Part shown: piece by piece, positions 1 to 8,890 of the stretch | How positions within the stretch are numbered: the first letter of the stretch is position 1 | Layout of the letters: each line of letters begins with the position of its first letter | NCBI RefSeq assembly: GCF_014196925.1 | Contig: NZ_JACIEN010000001.1 | Location: 124,001-188,000 of the forward strand | Direction: 5' to 3' | Length of the DNA: 64,000 bases | Source: Chelatococcus caeni | Lineage (GTDB): Bacteria; Pseudomonadota; Alphaproteobacteria; Rhizobiales; Beijerinckiaceae | Program-made: the position numbers and the translations under genes | The notes under the pieces: generated by a model | The model's database searches: none | What the model was told of the DNA's origin: nothing | Seen by the model: the letters and a program-made list of their open reading frames with translations, nothing else

Positions 1-21
1 CCGGTGAAGAAGGGGTGTGGG

Positions 22-111
22 ATGATCTTTGATTACATGCTCGGCGGTGCTGTGACGTTGGTTGTCGCGGCTTATCTTGTCTACGCACTGTTGCGGCCAG
101 AGCGGTTCTGA
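22..111 (+). CDS. kdpF: KdpF, small subunit of the potassium-transporting ATPase
   Basis: This 29-residue protein is one hydrophobic helix followed by a short basic tail. It carries the YLVYALL segment and the RPERF ending typical of KdpF, the peptide that stabilises the KdpFABC complex in the inner membrane. The start follows a purine-rich GAAGGGG stretch. It opens the kdp operon and is separated from kdpB by about 190 bases in which no gene was recognised. In the usual order kdpA would follow directly; here kdpB does. The peptide is too short for most gene finders. The identity rests on the motif and the neighbours. Confidence 0.85.
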   Translation: MIFDYMLGGAVTLVVAAYLVYALLRPERF

Positions 112-303
112 ATTGTTGCCGACCCGGAGCGGCGCGGCGGCACCGACAGGTTCTCCACCTCATTCCGCGATTTTCCACGGGCAAGCCCTCGGGCCTCGGG
201 CGTCGTGTCCGGCACGGGCCGGTCATCGCCCGGCATTTCCGGGCGCCGCCCGTCGGGGCCGGCCGTAGCGGCGCGGCCCTCAAGACCTAAGCTGGAGTCA
301 CTG

Positions 304-2367
304 ATGAGCCAGTCCAAACCGGCGAGCATTTTCGATGCTCGCATACTTGTCCCCGCACTCGGGGGCGCATTTCGAAAGCTCGATCCCCGCACGCTGGCCA
401 GAAACCCGGTGATGTTCGTCGTGGCCGTCGTCTCGGCCCTGACGACGGTGCTGTTCCTCAAGGACGTCGTGACCGGGGCGGGCGACCTCGGCTTCTCGTT
501 CCAGATCATCCTCTGGCTCTGGTTCACGATCCTGTTCGCGAATTTCGCCGAGGCAGTCGCCGAGGGGCGCGGCAAGGCGCAGGCGGATTCGCTCCGCCGC
601 TCGCGCACCGACACCCAGGCGAAGCTGCTGGTGAACGGCAACGTCAAGCAGGTCGCCGGCACGAGCCTGAAGGTCGGCGACGTGGTGCTCGTCGAGGCGG
701 GTGACATCATCCCGTCGGACGGCGAGATCATCGAGGGCATCGCCTCGGTGAACGAAGCGGCCATTACCGGCGAATCCGCCCCCGTCATCCGCGAATCGGG
801 CGGTGACCGCTCGGCGGTGACCGGCGGCACGCAGGTGCTGTCGGACTGGATCAAGGTGAGGATCACGGCCGCGGCAGGATCGACCTTCATCGACCGCATG
901 ATCGCGCTCGTCGAAGGGGCGGAGCGCCAGAAGACGCCGAACGAGATCGCCCTCAATGTCCTGCTCGCGGGGCTGACGCTGATCTTCGTGCTGGCGACGG
1001 CCACCATTCCCGCCTTCGCCGCCTATGCCGGCGGCTCCATTCCGGTCATCGTGCTCGTGGCGCTGTTCGTGACGCTCATCCCGACCACGATCGGCGCACT
1101 GCTCTCCGCCATCGGCATCGCCGGCATGGACCGGCTGGTGCGCTTCAACGTGCTGGCCATGTCGGGCCGTGCCGTGGAGGCGGCGGGCGACGTCGATACG
1201 CTGCTGCTCGACAAGACCGGCACGATCACGCTGGGCAATCGCCAGGCGACCGAGTTCCGCCCCGTCAAGGGCGTGAGCGAGCAGGAACTGGCGGATGCGG
1301 CCCAGCTCGCCTCGCTGGCCGACGAGACGCCGGAAGGGCGCTCGATCGTCGTGCTCGCCAAGGAGCGATACGGCATCCGCGCGCGCGACATGGGAAGCCT
1401 CCACGCCCATTTCGTGCCGTTCACGGCGCAAAGCCGCATGAGCGGGGTGGACTTCGACGGCTCCACCATCCGCAAGGGCGCGGTCGACGCGGTGCTCCGG
1501 CACATCGAGCTCGCCTCCGCCGCCGGCGGCACCCCGCGCGCCAGCAACGAGAGCAAGCGCGAGCTGGAGATGATCGCGAGCGACATCGCCAAGATCGGCG
1601 GCACGCCTCTCGCCGTGGTCAGGGACGGCCGGCTCCTCGGCGTCATCCACCTCAAGGACATCGTCAAGGGCGGCATCCGCGAACGCTTCGCCGAGCTGCG
1701 CCGCATGGGCATCCGCACGGTCATGATCACCGGCGACAACCCCATGACGGCGGCGGCGATCGCGGCGGAGGCGGGCGTCGACGACTTCCTCGCCGAGGCC
1801 ACGCCCGAGAACAAGCTGAACCTCATCCGCGAGGAACAGGCCAAGGGCAAGCTGGTCGCCATGTGCGGCGACGGCACCAACGACGCGCCGGCGCTTGCCC
1901 AGGCGGACGTCGGCGTGGCGATGAACACGGGCACGGTCGCCGCCCGCGAGGCCGGCAACATGGTCGATCTCGATTCCGACCCGACGAAGCTCATCGAGAT
2001 CGTCGAGATCGGCAAGCAGCTGCTGATGACGCGCGGCGCCCTGACGACCTTCTCGATCGCCAATGACGTCGCGAAATATTTCGCCATCGTGCCGGCCATG
2101 TTCATCGCCCTCTATCCGCAGCTGGGCGCGCTCAACGTCATGGGCCTGGCGACGCCGCAGAGCGCCATCCTCTCGGCGATCATCTTCAATGCGCTCATCA
2201 TCATCGCGCTCATTCCGCTGGCGCTCAAAGGCGTCGCCTACAAGGCGATCGGCGCGAACGGCCTGTTGAAGCGCAACCTTCTCATCTACGGCCTCGGCGG
2301 CCTGATCGTGCCCTTCATCGGCATCAAGGCGATCGACCTGATCATCACCGCCATCGGCCTCGCCTGA
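304..2367 (+). CDS. kdpB: KdpB, catalytic P-type ATPase subunit for potassium uptake
   Basis: The 687-residue product is the ATP-hydrolysing subunit of the high-affinity KdpFABC potassium pump in the inner membrane. Visible landmarks are the actuator TGES loop (about residues 155-158), the phosphorylation motif DKTGT with Asp303, and the hinge motif GDGTND, followed by three C-terminal membrane helices. The residue before GDGTND is Cys, where E. coli KdpB has Thr. Length matches the family (E. coli 682). The start at 304 was chosen over an upstream in-frame one because it has a GGAG site and gives the family N-terminus ([10 protein letters not shown], then NPVMF). It lies before kdpA, the reverse of the standard order. 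Confidence 0.97.
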   Translation: MSQSKPASIFDARILVPALGGAFRKLDPRTLARNPVMFVVAVVSALTTVLFLKDVVTGAGDLGFSFQIILWLWFTILFANFAEAVAEGRGKAQADSLRRSRTDTQAKLLVNGNVKQVAGTSLKVGDVVLVEAGDIIPSDGEIIEGIASVNEAAITGESAPVIRESGGDRSAVTGGTQVLSDWIKVRITAAAGSTFIDRMIALVEGAERQKTPNEIALNVLLAGLTLIFVLATATIPAFAAYAGGSIPVIVLVALFVTLIPTTIGALLSAIGIAGMDRLVRFNVLAMSGRAVEAAGDVDTLLLDKTGTITLGNRQATEFRPVKGVSEQELADAAQLASLADETPEGRSIVVLAKERYGIRARDMGSLHAHFVPFTAQSRMSGVDFDGSTIRKGAVDAVLRHIELASAAGGTPRASNESKRELEMIASDIAKIGGTPLAVVRDGRLLGVIHLKDIVKGGIRERFAELRRMGIRTVMITGDNPMTAAAIAAEAGVDDFLAEATPENKLNLIREEQAKGKLVAMCGDGTNDAPALAQADVGVAMNTGTVAAREAGNMVDLDSDPTKLIEIVEIGKQLLMTRGALTTFSIANDVAKYFAIVPAMFIALYPQLGALNVMGLATPQSAILSAIIFNALIIIALIPLALKGVAYKAIGANGLLKRNLLIYGLGGLIVPFIGIKAIDLIITAIGLA

Positions 2368-2385
2368 GCACAAGGAGTTCAGGAC

Positions 2386-2466
2386 ATGACCCTGCTTTGT
2401 CTGTTTCTCGGCCTCACCGTCTTCGGGCTCCTGTTCGTCATGACCAGCGCCGTGGACCGCGCCTGA
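2386..2466 (+). CDS. 26-residue hydrophobic peptide between kdpB and kdpA
   Basis: This ORF encodes one predicted transmembrane helix (MTLLCLFLGLTVFGLLFVM) with a short polar tail ending in DRA. It has a good ribosome site (AAGGAG, about 10 bases upstream) and sits 18 bases after kdpB and 27 bases before kdpA, so it is almost certainly co-transcribed with both. It lacks the YLVYALL signature of the KdpF at the head of the operon. It could be a second KdpF-like subunit or a distinct stabilising peptide. No family was recognised; function is inferred only from size, hydrophobicity and position. Confidence 0.6.
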   Translation: MTLLCLFLGLTVFGLLFVMTSAVDRA

Positions 2467-2493
2467 CCACCCAGCGAGGTCGGAGATCGTTCG

Positions 2494-4176
2494 ATGTTCA
2501 ATGAAGCCCTTCTCTTCGTCGTCCTCGTCGTTGGAGGCACGGCGCTCATCTCCTGGCCCCTCGGCCGCTACATGAAATGGGCGATGGACCCGGCGGATCC
2601 GTCGTCCGGCATCGCCGGCTGGAAGAACCGCGCCTTCCGGGTGATCGGCGGCCCCCTGGCCGCCCGGGACCAGGACTGGAAGCGCTACATGCTCGCCATG
2701 CTGGCGTTCAATGTGGTCATGTTCGTCGTGACCTACGGCATCCTGGCGCTGCAGCAATATCTGCCGCTGAACCCGGACGGCAAGGAAGCCCTCGAAGGCA
2801 GCCTGATCTTCAACACGGCGGCCTCGTTCACCTCCAACACGAACCTCCAGCACTATTCGGGCGAGGTGTCGCTGAGCTATCTGTCCCAGCTCGCCGGCCT
2901 GATGTGGCTGCAGTTCGTCTCGGCCGCCACGGGCATCGCGGCGCTCGCGGCGCTCGCCCGCGGCCTTGCCGGCCGGCCGCTCGGCAACTTCTTCGTCGAC
3001 GTGCAGCGGGCCTCCTTCCTCGTCCTTCTGCCCGTCGCCTTCGCCGTCGCCATCCTGCTCGTCCTCGGCGGCGTGCCGATGACCTTCGACGGGGCCGCCG
3101 TCGCGATCACCCTCGAGGGTGTGCAGCAGACGATCGCGCGTGGACCCGTCGCGGCTTTCGTCACGATCAAGCAGCTCGGCACCAACGGCGGCGGCTTCTT
3201 CGGCCCCAACAGCACGCATCCGCTCGAGAACCCGGGCTTCTGGACCAACATCCTCGAGATGTTCGCCATCATCATCATTCCGATGGCCTGCGTGTGGATG
3301 TTCGGCCGCATCATCGGGCGCATGCGCCATGCCGGCGTGATCTTCGCGGTGATGCTCGCCTTTCTCGCCGTCAAGATCACCGGCGCCGCCTATTTCGAGG
3401 CCGCGCCCACTGAGGCCTTCGCCGGACTGCCCATCGAGCAGACGGTCGGCAACCTCGAAGGCAAGGAGATGCGCTTCGGCCCGACCGGAGGCCCGCTCTG
3501 GTCCGTGCTGACGACGTCGACCTCCAACGGCTCGGTCGGCGCGATGCACGACAGCCTCAACCCGATGACCGGGCTCATGCCGATGATCGGCATGTGGCTC
3601 AATGCCACCTTCGGCGGTGTCGGCGTGGGCATGATCAACATGTTCCTCTACATCATCGTCGGCGTCTTCCTCGCCGGCATGATGATCGGCCGCACGCCCG
3701 AGTACCTCGGCTGGCGCGTCGAATCGCGGGAGGTGAAGTTCGCGCTCTTTGCGCTCCTCGCCCACGGCCTGTTCATCCTGGGCGGCACGGCGATCTTCGC
3801 GGCGACGCCCTGGGGCGTCGACACGCTCAACAATGTCGGGCCGCACGGCTTCAGCGAGATCCTGTACGAGTTCACCTCCGCGAGCGCCAACAACGGCTCG
3901 GGCTTCGAGGGGCTGGGGGATGACACCGTGCCCTGGAACCTCGCGACGGGCATCGTCATGCTGCTCGCGCGGTTCATCCCGATCATCCTGCCCCTTGCCA
4001 TCGTCGGCTCCCTGTCGGCCAAGCGCCGCAGCGCCGAATCGAGCGGCACGCTCAGCGTCGAAGGCGGTGTCTTCGCCACCATGCTTGCCGCCACCATCAT
4101 CGTCATCGGTGCGCTCACCTTCTTCCCGGCGGCGACGCTCGGGCCGATCGCCGAGCACCTGATGTATATGAACTGA
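2494..4176 (+). CDS. kdpA: KdpA, potassium-binding and translocating subunit
   Basis: The 560-residue polytopic protein forms the potassium-selective pore of KdpFABC (E. coli KdpA is 557 residues). The four pseudo-repeats carry recognisable filter loops: TNGGGFF around residues 230-236, with the glycine at 232 as in E. coli, then STSNGSVGAMHD, the GVGVGMINM stretch and SANNGSGFEG. The start at 2494 has GGAG upstream and gives the usual short periplasmic N-terminus before the first helix. kdpC follows after 14 bases. KdpA lies after KdpB here, an exchange of the standard order, but nothing in the protein looks damaged. Confidence 0.97.
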   Translation: MFNEALLFVVLVVGGTALISWPLGRYMKWAMDPADPSSGIAGWKNRAFRVIGGPLAARDQDWKRYMLAMLAFNVVMFVVTYGILALQQYLPLNPDGKEALEGSLIFNTAASFTSNTNLQHYSGEVSLSYLSQLAGLMWLQFVSAATGIAALAALARGLAGRPLGNFFVDVQRASFLVLLPVAFAVAILLVLGGVPMTFDGAAVAITLEGVQQTIARGPVAAFVTIKQLGTNGGGFFGPNSTHPLENPGFWTNILEMFAIIIIPMACVWMFGRIIGRMRHAGVIFAVMLAFLAVKITGAAYFEAAPTEAFAGLPIEQTVGNLEGKEMRFGPTGGPLWSVLTTSTSNGSVGAMHDSLNPMTGLMPMIGMWLNATFGGVGVGMINMFLYIIVGVFLAGMMIGRTPEYLGWRVESREVKFALFALLAHGLFILGGTAIFAATPWGVDTLNNVGPHGFSEILYEFTSASANNGSGFEGLGDDTVPWNLATGIVMLLARFIPIILPLAIVGSLSAKRRSAESSGTLSVEGGVFATMLAATIIVIGALTFFPAATLGPIAEHLMYMN

Positions 4177-4190
4177 CGGAGACCGGAATC

Positions 4191-4742
4191 ATGCAGTCCC
4201 TTCTCGCAAGCATCCGCATCGCGGTGGCGACCATGCTGATCTGCGTCGCCGGCTACGCCACGGCCGTCTGGGCCGTGGCCCAGGCCATCGCGCCCGACAC
4301 GGCCAACGGTTCGCTGATCACGCGCGACGACGGCACCGTCATCGGCAGCCGCCAGGTGGCGCAAGCCTTCACGCGGCCGGAGTATTTCTGGCCGCGCCCG
4401 TCGGCCGTCGACTATGATGGCGCTGGTGCCGGCGGCAGCAACCTGTCGCCGACGAGCACGGCCGTCGCGGATCGCGGCCGGGAAATGGTCGAACGCTACG
4501 GCGCGACAGCGGAGAATCCGCTGCCGGCCGACCTTGCCGCCGCGTCCGGGGCCGGCCTCGACCCTCACATCTCGGAGGCCGGCGCGCTCTACCAGGTTCC
4601 CCGGATTGCCGAGGCCCGCGGCCTGGACAGGGCGCGCGTCGAGGCGCTGGTCAGCGATGGCGCCTTCGCGCCGGGCGGCTTCCTGACCGATAGCCGCATC
4701 GTCAACGTCCTCGAGCTCAACCTCGCGCTCGACAGGTTGTAA
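4191..4742 (+). CDS. kdpC: KdpC, accessory subunit of the potassium-transporting ATPase
   Basis: The 183-residue product has one N-terminal membrane helix and a periplasmic domain with the family motifs GSRQVAQAF, YFWPRPSA and GAGGSNLSPTS, and a C-terminal segment ending in LNLALDRL. KdpC helps couple KdpA and KdpB and is required for assembly of the pump in the inner membrane. It begins 14 bases after kdpA with a GGAG site. The sensor kinase kdpD follows, so structural and regulatory genes appear to form one transcription unit. Length is close to the family's usual 190. Confidence 0.96.
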   Translation: MQSLLASIRIAVATMLICVAGYATAVWAVAQAIAPDTANGSLITRDDGTVIGSRQVAQAFTRPEYFWPRPSAVDYDGAGAGGSNLSPTSTAVADRGREMVERYGATAENPLPADLAAASGAGLDPHISEAGALYQVPRIAEARGLDRARVEALVSDGAFAPGGFLTDSRIVNVLELNLALDRL

Positions 4743-4797
4743 GACCATGGCGGCGGTCTCGCGGCCGCCGCCATGCCCCCGTGACGGGAACCGGACA

Positions 4798-7500
4798 ATG
4801 AGCCCACAGGATCTGGCGGACGATACGAAGCGGCCTTCTCCCGAAGCCCTGCTTCAAAAGGCGGCGCAGGAGACGCGCGGCCGTCTGAAGATCTTCCTGG
4901 GGGCCGCGCCGGGCGTCGGCAAGACCTACGAGATGCTCATCTCCGGCCACGCCCGCAAGACCGACGGCGAGGACGTGGTCATCGGCATCGTCGAGACGCA
5001 CGGGCGCAAGGAAACCGAGGCATTGGTCCGCGGTTTCGAGGTCATCCCGCGAGCTCAAGTCGCCTACAAGGGGCAGTCGCTCGAGGAGATGGACCTCGAT
5101 GCGGTACTGGAGCGCAGGCCCGAGCTCGTCCTGGTCGACGAGCTGGCCCATACGAACGCGCCCGGCAGCCGTCACCCGAAGCGCTACCTCGATGTCCTCG
5201 AGCTGCTGGACAGGGGCATCGACGTCTATACGACGATGAACATCCAGCACGTCGAAAGCCTGAACGACGTCGTGGCCCAGATCACGCGCATCCGTGTCCG
5301 CGAGACGGTGCCGGATTCCGTGATCGACCGGGCCGACGATGTCGAGATCGTCGACATCACCCCCGATGACCTGATCAAGCGTTTGAACGAGGGCAAGGTC
5401 TACCTCCCGAAGACCGCCAAACGCGCCACCGAGAACTACTTTTCTCCGGGCAACCTCACGGCCCTCAGGGAACTCGCCTTGCGCCGGACGGCGCAACGCG
5501 TCGACGAGCAGCTCCTGCATCACATGCAGGCCCACGCCATCGAGGGGCCGTGGGCCGCGGGGGATCGCGTGCTCGTCTGCATCGACGACGACCCGCGCGG
5601 GCCGTCGCTGGTGCGCTATGCCAAGCGGCAGGCCGACCGCCTGCGCGCGCCCTGGGCGGCGATCTACATCGAGGCGCCGCGATCGACGAACCTGTCGGAG
5701 AAGGCCAAGGACACCATCGCCGCGACCCTGCGGCTGGCCGAGCAGCTCGGCGGCGACGCGATAACGCTTCCCGGCCATTACGTGGCCCGGGAGCTGCTGC
5801 GCTATGCCGGGGACAACAATTACAGCCACATCGTCGTCGGCCGGTCGCGCAAGTCGCGGTGGCGCGAGTTCATCGAGGGCTCGGTTTCCCATGACCTGAT
5901 CCGTCACTCCGGCGACATCAGCGTTCATGTGATCTCGGGCAAGGAACGCGCGGCCGTCGCTTCGCGGGGCGTTGCGCAGGCACGGCCCCGCCGCTTCAGC
6001 GTCCGGCCCTATCTGTGGAGCGTGGGCTATGTCGGCGTTGCCTTTGCCTTCGGTACGCTGCTCGCCCGCACGCTCGACGTGCGCAACATCGCGCTCGCCT
6101 TTCTCATGGCCGTGCTCGCTTCGGCGGCGACCGCCGGGCTCTGGCCGGCGCTGTTCGCTTCGGTCGTCGCGGCCCTTGCCTTCAACTTCTTCTTCCTCGA
6201 CCCGCTCTACACCTTCACCATCCGTGATCCCGAGAGCGTCGTCGCGTTCTTCTTCTTTCTCGGCGCCGCCATCATCACGAGCGATCTGACGGCGCGTGTC
6301 CACAGGCAGGCGGAGGCAGCGCGCCAGCGTGCGCGCACCACCGAGGACCTCTATAAGTTCGCCAAGAAACTGGCCGGCGCGAGCACCCTCGATGATGTCC
6401 TGTGGGCTTCGGCGCATCAGATGGCGTCCATGTTGAAGCTGCGCGTCGTGATCCTGCTGCCGGAGGACGGCACCGTCGCCGTTCGTGCCGGCTATCCGCC
6501 GGACGATACGCTGGTCGATGCCGACATCGCCGCGGCGCATTGGGCCTGGGAGCACAACCGCCCGGCCGGCCGCGGCGCGGACACGCTCCCCGGCGCGAAG
6601 CGCCTTTACCTGCCCATGGTGACGGGAAAGACGCCCGTCGGCGTCATCGGATTGGACAGCGACAAGGACGGCCCGCTGCTCACGCCCGAGCAGCAGAGGC
6701 TGCTCGATGCGCTCGCCGACCAGGCGGCCGTCGCCATCGAGCGGATCCGGCTCGTGGCCGACGTGGAGCGGGCGAAGCTCGCCGCCGAGGCGGATCAGCT
6801 GCGCTCGGCGCTGCTCGCCTCGATCTCGCACGACCTCAAGACGCCGCTGTCGGCCATCCTCGGCGCGGCCGGCACGCTGCGGGACTATGCGAGCGCGGTG
6901 TCGGAGGCGGACCGCGGCGACCTGCTCGCCACCATCGTGGACGAGGCCGAGCGCCTGAACCGCTTCATCGCCAACCTGCTCGACATGTCGCGGATCGAGA
7001 CGGGCGCCATGGAGCCCAACGCCTCGCTGCAATATCTCGACGACATGGTCGGATCGGCGCTGCGGCGGGCGCAGAAGATCATGTCGCGCCACAGGACGGT
7101 CACCGACATCCCCGCCGACCTGCCGATGCTCTCAGTCGACCCCGTCCTCTTCGAGCAGGTATTGTTCAACCTGTTCGACAATGCCGCCAAATACGCGCCC
7201 GTCGACACCACGATCCGCATTCGCGCGTGGGAGGACGGCCGATGGGTCTCCATCCAGATCCTCGACGAAGGGCCGGGCATCCCGCCGACGGACCTCGAGC
7301 GGGTGTTCGACAGTTTCCACCGCGTGCGCAAGCGCGATCACGTCCTCGCCGGAACGGGCCTCGGGCTGTCGATCTGCAAGGGGTTCATCCAGGCGATGGG
7401 CGGAACGATCACCGCCGGCAACAGGACGGACGGTAGCGGCGCCGTCTTCACGATCCGCATGCCGATCCCCGGCGACACGCCAAAGCTGGAAGAGCCGTGA
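4798..7500 (+). CDS. kdpD: KdpD, potassium-sensing histidine kinase
   Basis: The 900-residue sensor kinase controls kdp expression through KdpE. Domains in order: the KdpD N-terminal ATP-binding domain with Walker A GAAPGVGKT near residue 35, a universal-stress-protein-like domain (about 250-370), four closely spaced membrane helices (about 400-500), a GAF-like domain, and a kinase core with His678 in SISHDLKTP, the N box NLFDNAAKYAP and the G box GTGLGLSI. The start at 4798 was preferred to 4747 because the protein then begins like E. coli KdpD, shortly before the first conserved region. It overlaps kdpE by one base. Confidence 0.96.
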   Translation: MSPQDLADDTKRPSPEALLQKAAQETRGRLKIFLGAAPGVGKTYEMLISGHARKTDGEDVVIGIVETHGRKETEALVRGFEVIPRAQVAYKGQSLEEMDLDAVLERRPELVLVDELAHTNAPGSRHPKRYLDVLELLDRGIDVYTTMNIQHVESLNDVVAQITRIRVRETVPDSVIDRADDVEIVDITPDDLIKRLNEGKVYLPKTAKRATENYFSPGNLTALRELALRRTAQRVDEQLLHHMQAHAIEGPWAAGDRVLVCIDDDPRGPSLVRYAKRQADRLRAPWAAIYIEAPRSTNLSEKAKDTIAATLRLAEQLGGDAITLPGHYVARELLRYAGDNNYSHIVVGRSRKSRWREFIEGSVSHDLIRHSGDISVHVISGKERAAVASRGVAQARPRRFSVRPYLWSVGYVGVAFAFGTLLARTLDVRNIALAFLMAVLASAATAGLWPALFASVVAALAFNFFFLDPLYTFTIRDPESVVAFFFFLGAAIITSDLTARVHRQAEAARQRARTTEDLYKFAKKLAGASTLDDVLWASAHQMASMLKLRVVILLPEDGTVAVRAGYPPDDTLVDADIAAAHWAWEHNRPAGRGADTLPGAKRLYLPMVTGKTPVGVIGLDSDKDGPLLTPEQQRLLDALADQAAVAIERIRLVADVERAKLAAEADQLRSALLASISHDLKTPLSAILGAAGTLRDYASAVSEADRGDLLATIVDEAERLNRFIANLLDMSRIETGAMEPNASLQYLDDMVGSALRRAQKIMSRHRTVTDIPADLPMLSVDPVLFEQVLFNLFDNAAKYAPVDTTIRIRAWEDGRWVSIQILDEGPGIPPTDLERVFDSFHRVRKRDHVLAGTGLGLSICKGFIQAMGGTITAGNRTDGSGAVFTIRMPIPGDTPKLEEP

Positions 7501-8192
7501 TGACGAATGCGTCGATAAAGATCCTCGTGGTGGATGACGAGCCTCCGATCCGGAAGCTGCTGCGGGTCGGGCTCGGCGCCGAGGGCTACGCGATCGCCGA
7601 GGCGACGAATGCCATGAACGCCATGGAGAAGGTGAAGGCGGAGCAGCCCGATCTCATTCTCCTCGACCTTGGCCTGCCCGACATGCAGGGGCACGACCTC
7701 CTGGCGAAATGGCGCAACGATCTCATCGAACTGCCGATCATCATCCTGTCGAGCCGCACCGACGAGGCGGGCATCGTCAAGGCGCTGGAGCTCGGCGCCG
7801 ACGACTATGTGACGAAGCCCTTCGGGACCAAGGAACTGGTGGCGCGCATCCGCGTCGCCTTGCGCCACAAGCTGCAGCAGCACGGGGAGCGGCCGATCTT
7901 CCAGACCGGCGACCTGTCCGTCGATCTCGTCAAGCGGATCGTCAAGGTCGCGGACAAGGAGGTGAAGCTCTCGCCGAAGGAATACGACATCCTGCGGGTG
8001 CTCGTGCAGCATGCCGGCAAGGTCATCACGCATCAGCACCTGCTCAACCAGGTCTGGGGCGGGGCGACGGACGTGCAGTACCTGCGCGTCTATGTCCGGC
8101 AGTTGCGCCAGAAGATCGAGCGCAGCCCCGACGAGCCGCAATACATCACCACCGAAACGGGGGTCGGTTACCGGCTGCGCGAAGCCGAATGA
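7500..8192 (+). CDS. kdpE: KdpE, OmpR-family response regulator of the kdp operon
   Basis: This 230-residue regulator has a receiver domain with the acidic pocket Asp12-Asp13, phospho-acceptor Asp56 in LLDLGLPDM and Lys in YVTKPF, followed by an OmpR/PhoB-type winged helix (SPKEYDILRVLVQHAGKVITH, then LRVYVRQLRQKIE). It receives phosphate from KdpD and activates kdp transcription under potassium limitation or osmotic stress. The start overlaps the kdpD stop in the string GTGATGA, so either GTG at 7497 or ATG at 7500 could be used, consistent with translational coupling. The next gene downstream is an EIIA-Ntr homologue. Confidence 0.96.
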   Translation: MTNASIKILVVDDEPPIRKLLRVGLGAEGYAIAEATNAMNAMEKVKAEQPDLILLDLGLPDMQGHDLLAKWRNDLIELPIIILSSRTDEAGIVKALELGADDYVTKPFGTKELVARIRVALRHKLQQHGERPIFQTGDLSVDLVKRIVKVADKEVKLSPKEYDILRVLVQHAGKVITHQHLLNQVWGGATDVQYLRVYVRQLRQKIERSPDEPQYITTETGVGYRLREAE

Positions 8193-8254
8193 GATCGCCG
8201 TGGGGAGCGCGGCGCTCGGCGCCGCGCGCAAGGGAATAACCGTGAGTGGAACCA

Positions 8255-8707
8255 ATGAGAATCTCTGAGGCCATGAAGCCGGACGACGTGCTCCTCGGCG
8301 TCTCTGCCTCCTCGAAGGACAAGCTTCTGCAACTGCTGTCCGAACATGCGGGCGCGGCGCTGGCTGTGAGCGAAGAGACCATTCTGACCGCGCTCCGGAG
8401 CCGGGAGAGCCTCGGGTCGACCGGCATCGGCGCGGGCATCGCGATCCCCCATGCGCCGGTCGACGGTCTCGTTGCCCCGTTCGTGCTGCTTGCCCGCCTC
8501 GCCAAGCCGGTCGAATTCGAGGCGATCGACGAGGAGCCGGTGGATGTCGTCTGCCTGATCCTCACTCCGCCCGGCGAGCAGAACCGCTATCTGAAGCTCC
8601 TCTCATCGGTCACGCGCCAGCTTCGGTCTGCCGACACCCTCGGGACGATCAGGCAGGCTGCCGATCGCGAGCGCGTCTACCGGACCTTTGCCGAAGTCGA
8701 GGGGTGA
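8255..8707 (+). CDS. EIIA-Ntr (PtsN)-like phosphocarrier next to kdpDE
   Basis: The 150-residue protein is a single PTS EIIA type-2 domain. The phosphorylatable histidine is His66 in GIGAGIAIPHAPV, equivalent to His73 of E. coli PtsN, and the length matches EIIA-Ntr rather than a sugar-specific fusion. In E. coli unphosphorylated EIIA-Ntr binds KdpD and stimulates kdp expression, so its place directly after kdpE suggests a dedicated partner for this kinase; that link is inferred. Either GTG 8246 or ATG 8255 could be the start; both are in frame and differ by three residues. It may be a second copy beside a main ptsN elsewhere. Confidence 0.85.
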   Translation: MRISEAMKPDDVLLGVSASSKDKLLQLLSEHAGAALAVSEETILTALRSRESLGSTGIGAGIAIPHAPVDGLVAPFVLLARLAKPVEFEAIDEEPVDVVCLILTPPGEQNRYLKLLSSVTRQLRSADTLGTIRQAADRERVYRTFAEVEG

Positions 8708-8890
8708 GCGCAGCGGATGCGCTCGTGCCGACAGGCGTTCGTCACGTCCTCGGCCGGCGTGGCGAGCGCACCGTCCAGGGGGGACCGGCGGCGAGCCACG
8801 ACTGGTGGCAGCGGGCGCCTTGCGCGAGAATGGCGACGATCGCCCGGCCGTCCTGGCGATGCCTGACGAAGCCCTCCACCGGATGCTCCC

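Noticed and set aside
298-4158. A very long minus-strand open frame opposite the kdp genes
   Set aside because: It is Glu/Arg/Asp/His-rich filler typical of antisense frames in GC-rich genes, and the plus strand encodes certain Kdp proteins.
4717-7092. Long minus-strand frame opposite kdpD
   Set aside because: Same antisense effect; no family motif and no ribosome site.
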